Positions 11,270 to 20,338 of a stretch of 64,000 nucleotides of DNA are shown here, piece after piece. The translations under genes were made by a program, and so were the position numbers. The notes beneath the pieces are model-generated. The model was given only the letters and a program-made list of their open reading frames with translations. It did no database searches and had not been told where the DNA came from. Numbering within the stretch: position 1 is the stretch's first letter; each line of letters opens with the position of its first letter. Origin of the DNA: Proteromonas lacertae (Eukaryota > Sar > Bigyra > Opalinata > Proteromonadidae); assembly GCA_002245135.1 (NCBI GenBank), contig NGBS01000305.1, positions 62,001 to 126,000 on the forward strand, in the 5' to 3' direction.

Positions 11270-13303
11270 ACAGCTCAATTACAATGCACCCAGAAGAAAC
11301 ACATACACAGAGTATTTGGAATTAAAATTTAAAGAAAAGAAAAGTAATTTACAAGCAGAGCTAAATAACCGTAGTGTTAGTATTATGATGGATGGTTGGA
11401 AGAGTCAAGCGTGTGTGCAGTATATAGCAGTAAGTTGTGTATATTTAAATGATGATTTTATACAAAAATTATACACTCTGGCAGTAACTGAAGTCTCAAA
11501 TGAGAAATCAGAGACTATCTCCGATTTGATAATGAAATTAAAAAATGAGTTCAACATAAAAATTACATCTGTGACGAGTGACAATGCGCCAAATATGGTA
11601 AAATCAATAAAAGATATTAAAATCTCGAATGTAAGATGTTTTGTTCATTCAATACAATTGGCGATTAATAATGTTAACTTTACAGATGTAGTTGATGTAT
11701 ATCTCACTTTAGCTAAAGAACTTAGAACCTGTTCAAATAGAAAAGTTATATCAACATCAATTCCATCATATACAGTCACTAGATGGAATTCCATCTATGC
11801 TGTATTATCCAAAATCAGCGAAGTGAAAGAAGAATTGGTTATTTACTATAATAAAATAAGTAAATTAATTACAGATTTTGAAAAATATAAGAGAATGGGA
11901 ATCAAAGCAGAAAAACCAAATGACAGTCTATATAAGTATATTCCTTCAGATTTTATAGTACTGGATGGTATTCTAAAAATGTTATCACCTATAAATAGTT
12001 TAACTATAGAATTAGAATCAAATAATATAACAATTAGCTTAGCCTACCTCAAATTAAAGCAGTTAATCCATGAGATGGACGATATTGAATTACCAGAGGA
12101 TTTGAAAGAATACAATATAGCAATCAGAAACAATTTAATAGAAAGAGTTAATAATATTAACAACGATAGTTTTATACCATTAATGTGTTGTTTATTAGAC
12201 TTGTTGTTCCCCGTATGGCGGAAATCCCCGTATGGCGGAAATCTATATTGCAGAATGATTCAATCAAAACTAATATGATATTCATGATGATCGGAGTTAG
12301 TTATTAACAAATATATAGTTAGTTTGTCATATGACCTACATCTGTGATATACTTATTTATGAACTTCATTATTATCAATATTAAACTAAATTTTGAATAT
12401 TTTCTATTTTAACGTTTCAGTCACTACTACAGTCTAAAATACATTATCTGATATGAATAGAATTCACTATTTTTAATGTTAAGGTAATAAAAAAGGAAAT
12501 TAAAGAGCAGGCTTGAGTGAGGCTTGAACTTATTTTTTCTTTTTTCTTTTTTAACCTCCTTAACATTAAAAATAGTGAATTCTATTCATATCAGATAATG
12601 TATTTTAGACTGTAGTAGTGACTGAAACGTTAAAATAGAAAATATTCAAAATTTAGTTTAATATTGATAATAATGAAGTTCATAAATAAGTATATCACAG
12701 ATGTAGGTCATATGACAAACTAACTATATATTTGTTAATAACTAACTCCGATCATCATGAATATCATATTAGTTTTGATTGAATCATTCTGCAATATAGA
12801 TTTCCGCCATACGGGGATTTCCGCCATACGGGGAACAACAAGACTTACGAACTAAGTCATATATTCAAAATTGTATTTTATTCAGTAATGAAGAATTAAG
12901 ATTGGCAACAACATCATTACAAGTAATATATGATGAAGAGAAAGAAGATAATTATGTACAAATAGATAATAGCGAATTAGACAGTGAAAACGATTTAGAT
13001 TTGTATTTGTCCTGTAAAGGAATCAAGAGGAAAATAGCAGATGTTGATAATGAACTGGAGAGGTTTATGCAATACAACACAGTGAATAGCACAAATAAAA
13101 ATATTTCTGAGTTATGGCTTCTCATACAACACAGATTTCCTAATCTATTCAAAATTTCACAAAAATATTTAGCCTGCCCACCAACTTCCTGTGAGGTTGA
13201 GAGGATATTCTCTCTCACAGGAAGAATTAGTGGTTTTAATCGGTCGTCTTTATCTCCAGAACACCTGGAGATGAAGACGATGATATCAAGAAACTACAAT
13301 TAA
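11270..13303 (+). pseudogene. hAT family transposase, disrupted by a MITE
   Basis: The first part runs from an apparent 3' splice site (GTATATACC...TTTGCAG, 11221-11269) to 12201. It contains the hAT core: the MDGW motif, a TSDNAPNM segment and an RCFVHS segment. The second part, 12846-13303, ends with the dimerisation domain (PPTS, CEVERIFS, then NRSSLSPEHLE). Removing 12202-12840 plus one copy of the 5 bp duplication restores one open frame, so the rest of the gene looks undamaged. No N-terminal BED zinc finger was found, so the 5' exon is unresolved or missing. A GGCTTGA motif at 11179-11185 precedes it. Confidence 0.85.
12202..12840. mobile_element. Palindromic MITE inside the hAT transposase
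   Basis: The left end is TGTTGTTCCCCGTATGGCGG and the right end is its reverse complement. The 5 bp agact is duplicated at 12197-12201 and 12841-12845. Near each end the block CCCCGTATGGCGGAAAT occurs twice in tandem. The element is a near-perfect inverted repeat about a centre near 12520, where two GGCTTGA copies and a T/C tract lie. It shares TGTTGTTC ends with the integrase element at 36963-47770 and internal sequence with the MITE at about 35566. Confidence 0.93.
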
Positions 13304-13799
13304 CTATTAACACGTTTTTATTTCTTATAATTGTTTTTTTATTGTATTTAGAAAACAAAAGCTTGATGGCTTGACCAACCAATGGTTTATTTCAAACCAA
13401 TGGTTATAACAATTGGTTGGTTGGTTGACCAATTTATACAGCCCTGATAAATAATATAAAATATATATTGGTGATTTTTCTTTTGGTGGTTCATCATTAG
13501 GAATATCGATTTTGATATATAATCGATATGGATTAAATGGATTAAAAGGACGACCTGTTACTGGTGCACCTAATAAAATTATATATATATATATCAGAGT
13601 AATAAATTATACTGATTCTACGTCTTTTAATACCTTTAGACTGATCCATTAATACACATTTGGTGCATATATCCCTAACTTTATGATTAGGTATGCTACT
13701 GATGTTTTTTAAGCGATTTTCAAAGTCTTTATCACTTTGAGTACTATCACTATCACTATCAGTATCAGTGTCTGATAAATATATCATTTGATGACTCAT

Positions 13800-14185
13800 T
13801 ATTTTTTGAAATTTATTTTTTTATGAAAATGTCAGGAAAATGCTGAATAAACTCTAGATGCAAAATCAATTATGTATCAAAATTATTATATTATTTAATG
13901 AATCATGATTCATTTGAGAATTTCTTGATGTTTTTGATGTAATTATATTATTAACAAAAATATTAAATAATATGTATATTAATCATCTCTACAGAAAACC
14001 TTACGGATGATATATAGAATGATTTAAAAATTGGAGAGTTTAATCAATAAAAATTGTTTACAAATCAGTTAAATTGACTACAAATTAGTATAAATTGTTT
14101 ACAAAATGTAACTAAAAAACTTGATTTTAGTATAAATTGTTTATTTTCAAACTCTCCCTGTTTAATCTTGTCCTCTATTATATAT
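13800..14185. other. Gene-free spacer with a short inverted repeat
   Basis: No coding frame is supported. GGAGAGTTT near 14033 and AAACTCTCC near 14149 form a short inverted pair enclosing several TAAATTGTTTA copies. This could be a tiny MITE remnant; no target duplication was seen. Confidence 0.3.
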
Positions 14186-14330
14186 TGAAATAGATTTTAC
14201 AAATGAGGATGAAGTTATGACACAAATATATATATATAATTATTACAATAGTTGTCAATTAGAAGGAACTGTAATACCAATTTGTATAACTGATATTCAG
14301 TTAATTGAAGAGCATGAAAGAAGGAGTATT
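14186..14330. repeat. Left copy of a direct repeat flanking the Crinkler/RHS-like gene
   Basis: This segment (starting tgaaatagattttacaaatg) recurs at 18480-18601 in the same orientation with high identity. The left copy has a short insertion (gtaataccaatttgtataac). The right copy continues into a coding-like exon, so the left one looks like a partial duplicate. The pair brackets the large ATPase gene. Confidence 0.85.
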
Positions 14331-14493
14331 CATATGCTTTTAACAAAATTACGTTTGTAATAATGTAGAAAATGAAGATAAATAGTTCAAGCTTGATCAA
14401 ACTCTAAATATAATTCTTTAGAATTCTTAGTGTTTATTTTTGCCCAATTTGCTCAATCCAGTAAAAATAAAAGATGTATATTTTTAATTATTT

Positions 14494-17400
14494 ATGTGTA
14501 GGGCAATGAAGAGACAAGTAGACTATACTTCCAAAAATACTAGAAAAGCTAAAAGAGCGAGAATAGCTGAAGGTATAAACAGTGAAAATGAGTTTGATAA
14601 TTTTGTAGAAATCATTAATAGTTTGAGTCTTTGTGATGATGATGATAAATGTTTAAAATTTAGTGATACAGTGGATATATTTCAGTTTCCTCTAAGAAAA
14701 ATTTATATGAGAGGGTGTTATGAAGTGATGTTTAGAGACATATGTAAAAGTATGTTGTGTTATGACAATGTAGTGATAACAGGTCAACCAGGCATAGGGA
14801 AAACCTCGTTTATATATGCTTTACTGTATTTCATTAAGAATTTACGAATAGACTTTAATAAAACAGAAAAGAAATATTTATTAGAAAGAGAATTGAATAA
14901 AGAAAGTGAAGAAATAGAAGAACTAATAAAAGAATTAAATGTAAAATTTGATGAGAAAAAAGAATCACTAGAAAATGATTTATCAAGCATTGATAGTGTG
15001 ATAAATACATGTAATGTTCGTAAAGAAGAATTGGAAAAAGAAATCAAAACACATTGTGATAATCTAAAGAAGATGATAGTTAATGGTTGTATTAATATAT
15101 ATAATAATTTATACTTAATAAAAAATAATAAAAAAAATTGCACATTGTACAATATCGATCAAAATAAAGATATAATACTATCAAAAGAAAAAATGCGTGA
15201 ACATTGTCAAGAACGTGGATTATTTTATTTGGATAAAATTAACAGCAGTATGAGTAATATAAATACTGCTACATTTGATGTTAAAGATACAATAATGAAT
15301 GATTTAGAAGAAATAGAAAATAAATATAAGAAAAAATCAATTCCATTAAAAGAAATGATTGAATTTTATATCTTAATTAAAAAGATAAATACTAGAATGA
15401 TGAACATAATCAATCTAAATTATTCAGTAAATATAAATAATGCAAGAAAGAGCAAATTAGAAAGTGACTTGGCTGGATTAGATGGTTTATATGGGAAGAT
15501 TCGAGACATTATGAATATTTCAGTAAGTGAGATAAAACAAATAACAAGTGGATTTAAAAAATGTGAAAAATATGAAGAAGAAGTAGAAGAATTAAAAGGA
15601 TTTAATTATTATTTCTTAGATGCTTTTACTAGAAGTGTTCATAAAAAAGGCAACAAAGTTACAATCAACATATTAAAAGATATATATATAGTGAAAGGGA
15701 AGAAAAACGGAAAGAATGAAGCAATAGTATATCTATTCAAAAATGGTAAAGTTTCGAAAGTTCCAATTCAACCGTGTGATATAAATGATTCAATAATAAT
15801 AGTGGATACATTTAATGGTACATTTGAAGGTAGAAATAAAATCATATCAATCAGTTCACCTGATCATAAAAATAATGACAAATATACAAAAAATACTACT
15901 AAAAAGAAAGAATTATATTTTGATTCATTAAATGATGAAGAAATTAAAGAATGGTTTGAAAAATGTATTGGTTTTGATGTTGATGTAAATAATGATAAAT
16001 TTAAAGAGACATGTCAAAAATATGGTAATATTCCAAGACAGATTTACTTTCACTATTTATATGCAAAGAATTACAATAAAGATTATTGGAAATATTACAC
16101 AGAATTAATCGAAGGTGTAGTTGGTTGTACAAGATATAATGATTTTTTAAAGAATTATATGGATAAAGAGTATTTGAAGAAAGAAGATTCATCAAATATT
16201 TTATTAAAATATGATTTAGAAGAACAATATGATAAAAATTTACGACATAATATATTAACTCCAAAAGATCATTTAAAATTCGTTTCAGATGCTGTAGAAA
16301 AATATATAGTTAATAAATTCTATCCTGTTAAAGATGAAACAGAATACCAAACAATAAAACAAAACATCGACACAATTGATGATGATGATAAATTTATGAA
16401 AAGAATAGCTATGAAACAAATAATAGCATATGAGTTAAGTACTGGAATTATTGAATTAGAAATGAATCGTAGGGATTGTAATGATGAAGTTACTATAATT
16501 GACAGTAATCCTGATTTCAAATTAAATTCTGAAAAACATGTATCAATTCATTATCCAGTTGGTGCATTACATTATGTTTATTACATATTGGATGAAGAAA
16601 ACTATTTTGATTTGATTATAAATGGAGTGTTTATAAAAATATTCTTAGATGATGAAGAATTTAAAGATGATGATGAATTAGGTTATATTGTTGAAGATGA
16701 AACAGAAGAAAGAATCAGAAAATCAATAAAAGTATCAATATATTATATAATATTTAATTTTATTCTAGGATTATAGTGAAGATAAAAAAGGCACATTCAT
16801 GTATGCTGTAATAAAGAATTATAATCTCTATGCATATGATGTAAACTTTGTAATTGAACATTCACCAGATGAAAAACCATCACAATCCTCAGTAACAGAA
16901 AGAAAAGGAAGAGCAGAGAGAAAAATTGCAATAGAAGTTAATACAGAAGTATATGTAGATGAAAATGATTTATTGATAATGAGAAAATGTTTCTATGATA
17001 TGTTGAATATTATTTGTAGAGATAAATTTAATTATGATAATCAAAGAAACTATTTGATATTTGGTCATTCTAAAATCGGAAAATCAGTATTAGCACACCT
17101 TATAAGAGATTATATTCATGAACACTATAGAAATATTAGAATAGTCTATAAATATAATGATAATACTGTTTCTTATGTTAAAGAAAATTATTATTTTAAT
17201 AAGAATCTTCATCCATATATTGTAATTTCTGATGGAGGAGTAATAGGTGAAGATGATTATGCCGATGCAAAATCAGTAATTCTATTAGCTAATCCATCTG
17301 AAAAAGAGTATAAAACTTTTCAAAGTAAAAGATGTCCATTGTTGATATATATACCACCATTTACAAAAGAAGAAGTAAATAAAGTAAAATTAGTTCAAGA

Positions 17401-18337
17401 TGTAGAACTAATTGCAAAAGTAGACAGTGGCATTTATGAATTCAAAGAGTTGAAAAAGAAATCTCTTATAATGAAGAAAAATTATTTTTATAAAATAGGC
17501 AAAAGTTGTAAAAGTGAAATCGAAGATTTACAGCTTTGTCATAAAGCAGTTTTAAAATTATATGATAATAATTTTGAATATTATGGTGGTGTAATAGGAA
17601 ACTATAAATTTAATGATGTTGAGATTAATAAGCTAATAGAAAGAATTGATGAGAAAATGATTGATGACATTCTAAAAGGTATTAGTAAATCATCATTATG
17701 TAAGACAAATTATGATAATATACTAATATATGAGACATATGAAGATGATGTTACTAAATCTGGTAATCTTAGATTTATAACTGAGACAATCAGAGATTTG
17801 GTAATTAGTAAAAAAAAGAGAATTGATTGAAATGGCAGATGGAAGAGATTATGCAGGAAATTTGTATGATAAAATTGTATTATATTTGATGAAGAAAGGT
17901 GATAAATTTCAAGAGAATATTGTTAGAAGTATATCTGAAATGAATAGAGCAGATAAATGGTTGAATTTTAAAGTTGTTCCAACAAGTATAACAACAGATG
18001 CAGATTTAAAAAATGAAATTCAAAAATAAATTCCAAACATATCATGATGAATTTAAAATGCCTGTGATTGATTTAGGTTACAGACCTAATTTCCCTGATG
18101 TTGATTTATTTATTGGACCGATAGATATTCAAATCACAAAAAAGAAGTAATAAAGAAAATCCTGAAATGGGATTTAGCAGTAGAACAATAGGAAAATATC
18201 CAGAATGTATCAAAAATATAGCAATAGAATTAAAAGGTAAAAATGCACATGATTTATTTAAATTAGCAGATGATAATAAAAGTATAATACATATTACATT
18301 CCAAGAATTAAAAAACTATGCTTACTATTTAGCATAA
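14494..18337 (+). pseudogene. Crinkler/RHS-like double P-loop ATPase
   Basis: Exon 1 (14494-16731) and the frame from 16769 join in frame across a 37 nt intron (GTATCA...CTAG). Exon 1 has the Crinkler/RHS pattern: a Phe-Pro...Tyr-x-Arg lead-in at about residues 66-75, Walker A GQPGIGKTS near 97-105, a long coiled-coil insertion (about 120-390), a Walker B-like IIIVD, and an SSPD motif before an acidic segment. The second half repeats the plan with Walker A GHSKIGKS near residue 845 and the IPPFTKEEV motif. Coding then continues through three +1 frame changes at stops (TGA about 17828, TAA about 18027, TAA about 18148) to TAA at 18337. Crinkler/RHS proteins are nuclear NTPases often linked to mobile or effector loci. 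Whether it is active is unclear. A GCTTGA motif lies at 14391. Confidence 0.6.
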
Positions 18338-18479
18338 CTTCCATTTTATACTATTAATCTTTCATTGTATGTTGTTTTTTGAGAAAAATGAAAATAATAT
18401 TTGTCAAACTCTTATCAAGCTTTCATTACATTTTTGTCAAGATCTTTAAATAGAAGATGATATATGGCTATTAATAGAA

Positions 18480-18601
18480 TGAAATAGATTTTACAAATGA
18501 GGATGAAGTTATGATACAAATATATATATAATTATTACAATAGTTGTCAATTAGAAGGAACTGATATTCAGTTAATTGAAGAGCATGAAAGAAGGAGTAT
18601 T
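18480..18601. repeat. Right copy of the direct repeat flanking the Crinkler/RHS-like gene
   Basis: It matches 14186-14330 except for a missing short internal insertion and a few substitutions. It runs on into the exon-like sequence that ends at 18730, so this is probably the original copy. Its position just after the ATPase gene suggests that the 14.3-18.5 kb segment arrived with a duplication of its target or of its own flank. Confidence 0.8.
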
Positions 18602-18730
18602 CGATGTTATGAAGAAAGGGAAAGTAGAAATAGTGATTTAATAGAAGAAATGAGTGATGTAGATATTTACACTCCTCAAATGAAAAAAGAGATCGATAAA
18701 CAAAAGAACCAGCAAATTCGTCATAAATGA
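18542..18730 (+). CDS. Charged small protein, 3' portion
   Basis: An open frame of about 62 codons rich in Glu, Arg and Lys, ending in TGA at 18728-18730. The start is not clear: the preceding about 60 nt are AT-only and may include an intron ending in TAG at 18543. Its stop overlaps the ATG of the next small gene, as at 5213-5217 in the virus-like cluster. No family recognised. Confidence 0.35.
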   Translation, partial: SCQLEGTDIQLIEEHERRSIRCYEERESRNSDLIEEMSDVDIYTPQMKKEIDKQKNQQIRHK

Positions 18731-18894
18731 ATGATATAAAAGAGTATAGATTAAGTATTAAGAATAACAAAAATATATTGGTTTATGTTGCTTGTTCTTT
18801 ATCGTTGTTAATGCAATGTATGATTTTATTAAAAGATTTAATCAAAAATAAAGAATATAATAATAATTTATCTGTATTATTTAGCTTAATATAA
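18727..18894 (+). CDS. Small hydrophobic protein, 56 aa
   Basis: It starts at an ATG overlapping the previous stop (ATGA) and ends in TAA at 18892-18894. Residues about 18-34 form a hydrophobic helix flanked by Lys, so a single membrane span is likely. It resembles small membrane proteins of viruses or elements only in size and layout. No homologue recognised. Confidence 0.4.
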   Translation: MNDIKEYRLSIKNNKNILVYVACSLSLLMQCMILLKDLIKNKEYNNNLSVLFSLI

Positions 18895-19014
18895 TGAATA
18901 GAAATTGGTTGTTTTTATTGTGTATAACTTCTCAACAACACTCTCTTTTCTTTCATTTTTTTTACAAAGAAACATTGAGAATTTATTACGTATTTATTCA
19001 TTATATTACTAACT

Positions 19015-19686
19015 TTACTTTGATAATAAACTCCTATCAAATTCATCAAAATCATGTATAATTGATTTTATACCATCACATGTTGATAATTCTTTTTCTC
19101 TTTCTTCATTATCACATATTCCTATTATATATCCTATACCAGCTCTTCTGGCTGCTTCTATTCCATTCTTTGCATCTTCTATCACTATTAAATCACATGC
19201 ATTTATTTCTAATACTTTTGCAGCTTCTATATACACAGTTGGATTAGGTTTTCCTGGAAATAAACCTTTATCGTATATTATATGTTTATCATCAAACCAT
19301 TTATGCAGATTAAATTGTTCAATAAAAAAAGGAATATTATTTTCATCTGACATTGTGGCAATAGCTATTGGGTAATTATTCATTTTAAGATAATCAAGTA
19401 ATTTGACTGCTCCTTTTTGTAAATGAATATTTCTTTTATCTTCTAGACATATATTTCTATATAGTTCTTCCTTTTCACATGCATATTGTTTAACTTCCTC
19501 ATCTGTCAGCTTTCTTTCTAATACACTTTCCAAAAAGTCTTTATTGGTTAGCCCTTTGAATTTTTCTAGATTTTCTGTAGGATAAAACACACCAACTTTT
19601 TCTTTTATGAATTGACACCAAGCTTTATAATGATATGCTGTATCGTTAAACAATGTACCATTAAAATCAAAAATAATACCTTTCAT
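19015..19686 (-). CDS. HAD-superfamily hydrolase, beta-phosphoglucomutase-like
   Basis: An intact 223 aa frame without introns. HAD motifs in order: DFNGT at residues 7-11 (Asp7 nucleophile, with Asn where most subfamily members have the second Asp), a helical cap at about 18-85, motif II Thr/Ser in ATMS, motif III Lys in the GKPNP segment, and motif IV EDA with the following NGIEAARRAG signature. The length and cap fit the cytosolic beta-PGM/phosphatase-like subfamily acting on small phosphorylated compounds. The substrate cannot be told. It is the first ordinary host gene after the accessory block. Confidence 0.85.
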   Translation of the reverse strand: MKGIIFDFNGTLFNDTAYHYKAWCQFIKEKVGVFYPTENLEKFKGLTNKDFLESVLERKLTDEEVKQYACEKEELYRNICLEDKRNIHLQKGAVKLLDYLKMNNYPIAIATMSDENNIPFFIEQFNLHKWFDDKHIIYDKGLFPGKPNPTVYIEAAKVLEINACDLIVIEDAKNGIEAARRAGIGYIIGICDNEEREKELSTCDGIKSIIHDFDEFDRSLLSK

Positions 19687-19789
19687 GTTATGAACTAAAG
19701 ATAATTAGAGTTTTTAAATCAAAACAATAACTTGTAACGTTTATATTTTAATAAATATCAAATCAAACCTTTTTCATTTTGCTTTTTTC

Positions 19790-20227
19790 ATGGCATATAA
19801 ATCAAGAGAGAAGTTAAGTACATCAGAAATATATCGTAGAGCACTTACATATAAGGGTGAATATACTAAAGAAGACTTTCCTGAATTAGCAAAGGTAGTT
19901 TATTGGATTAGACAGCTACTTGGAATGTATGAATAGTATTATTTATGATTTTGTAGAATACTTGGATTTATTTGGGGTATCTTAGGTTTTCATGGAATCT
20001 ATGCTATTATTGCGTATATTTTATTTTTAGTGTTATTAAATAATAGATTTGCTGTTGTTAATTTCGCTATTGTTCATATTTACTACAACTCCTATTTACA
20101 AATTGATGTAGAAGATTTTGGAGTATGGAATTTAGCTCAAGAAGGAATGACATCTTCAGCTGGATTATTTATGACAGTATGGATCATTATATATTCAGCA
20201 ATGAATGGATCTACAGTTGAAGTATAA
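19790..20227 (+). CDS. RAB5IF: RAB5IF/EMC6-like membrane protein
   Basis: Two exons, with a 30 nt intron at 19927-19956 (GTATGAATAG...TTGTAG). The product of about 135 aa matches the RAB5IF (C20orf24/RCAF1) pattern: an acidic lead, a conserved VxYWIRQ segment, a hydrophobic helix with GxIWGxL, a second helix, the NSYLQID signature, and a third helix containing WIIIYSA. The family belongs to the ER multipass translocon (GEL complex) and is related to EMC6. A hydrophobic insertion before the second helix could be read as a 17 nt intron, but the frame is open through it, so I kept it coding. Confidence 0.85.
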
Positions 20228-20338
20228 CATTTGCTAATATTTATTCATTCTATTTTTTTTTTGTTTTATTATTATTGTTATTATTATCAAAAACAAAACA
20301 AATATATACTATTGTATTTAAAATATATATCATATAAT

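Larger units (their letters stand above)
10865..13446. mobile_element. hAT transposon with 8 bp target duplication, itself carrying a MITE
   Basis: The ends read CAGGGCTGTATTTATTGGTC on the left and GACCAATTTATACAGCCCTG on the right. The 8 bp ataaataa is duplicated outside (10857-10864 and 13447-13454). Subterminal TTGACCAAT-type motifs repeat near both ends. It contains a nearly complete hAT transposase interrupted only by the 639 bp MITE at 12202-12840. It lies within the unknown minus-strand gene at 10416-13799. Confidence 0.95.
10416..13799 (-). pseudogene. Intron-containing unknown gene split by a hAT insertion
   Basis: The ATG at 13799 opens an exon with an Asp/Ser-rich repeat and a CTKC pair. 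A 52 nt intron (13570-13621, GTAGAA...TTAG) joins it in frame to a Pro-rich exon ending near 13480. The 2.6 kb hAT at 10865-13446 separates this from the 3' part, where exon-like sequence resumes near 10860 and 10710. The 3' part encodes a basic helical domain, meets TAG at 10521-10523 and continues in frame for 34 more codons to TAG at 10416-10418. TA-repeat stretches near 10730-10762 look intronic, but I could not fix every junction. Function unknown. Confidence 0.4.

Noticed and set aside
14784-15152. Minus-strand Phe/Ser/Leu-rich frame
   Set aside because: Shadow of the coiled-coil insertion in the Crinkler/RHS-like gene.
20013-20029. A 17 nt intron in the RAB5IF-like gene
   Set aside because: It has GTAT...TAG ends, but its removal breaks the frame while retention keeps an open membrane segment.
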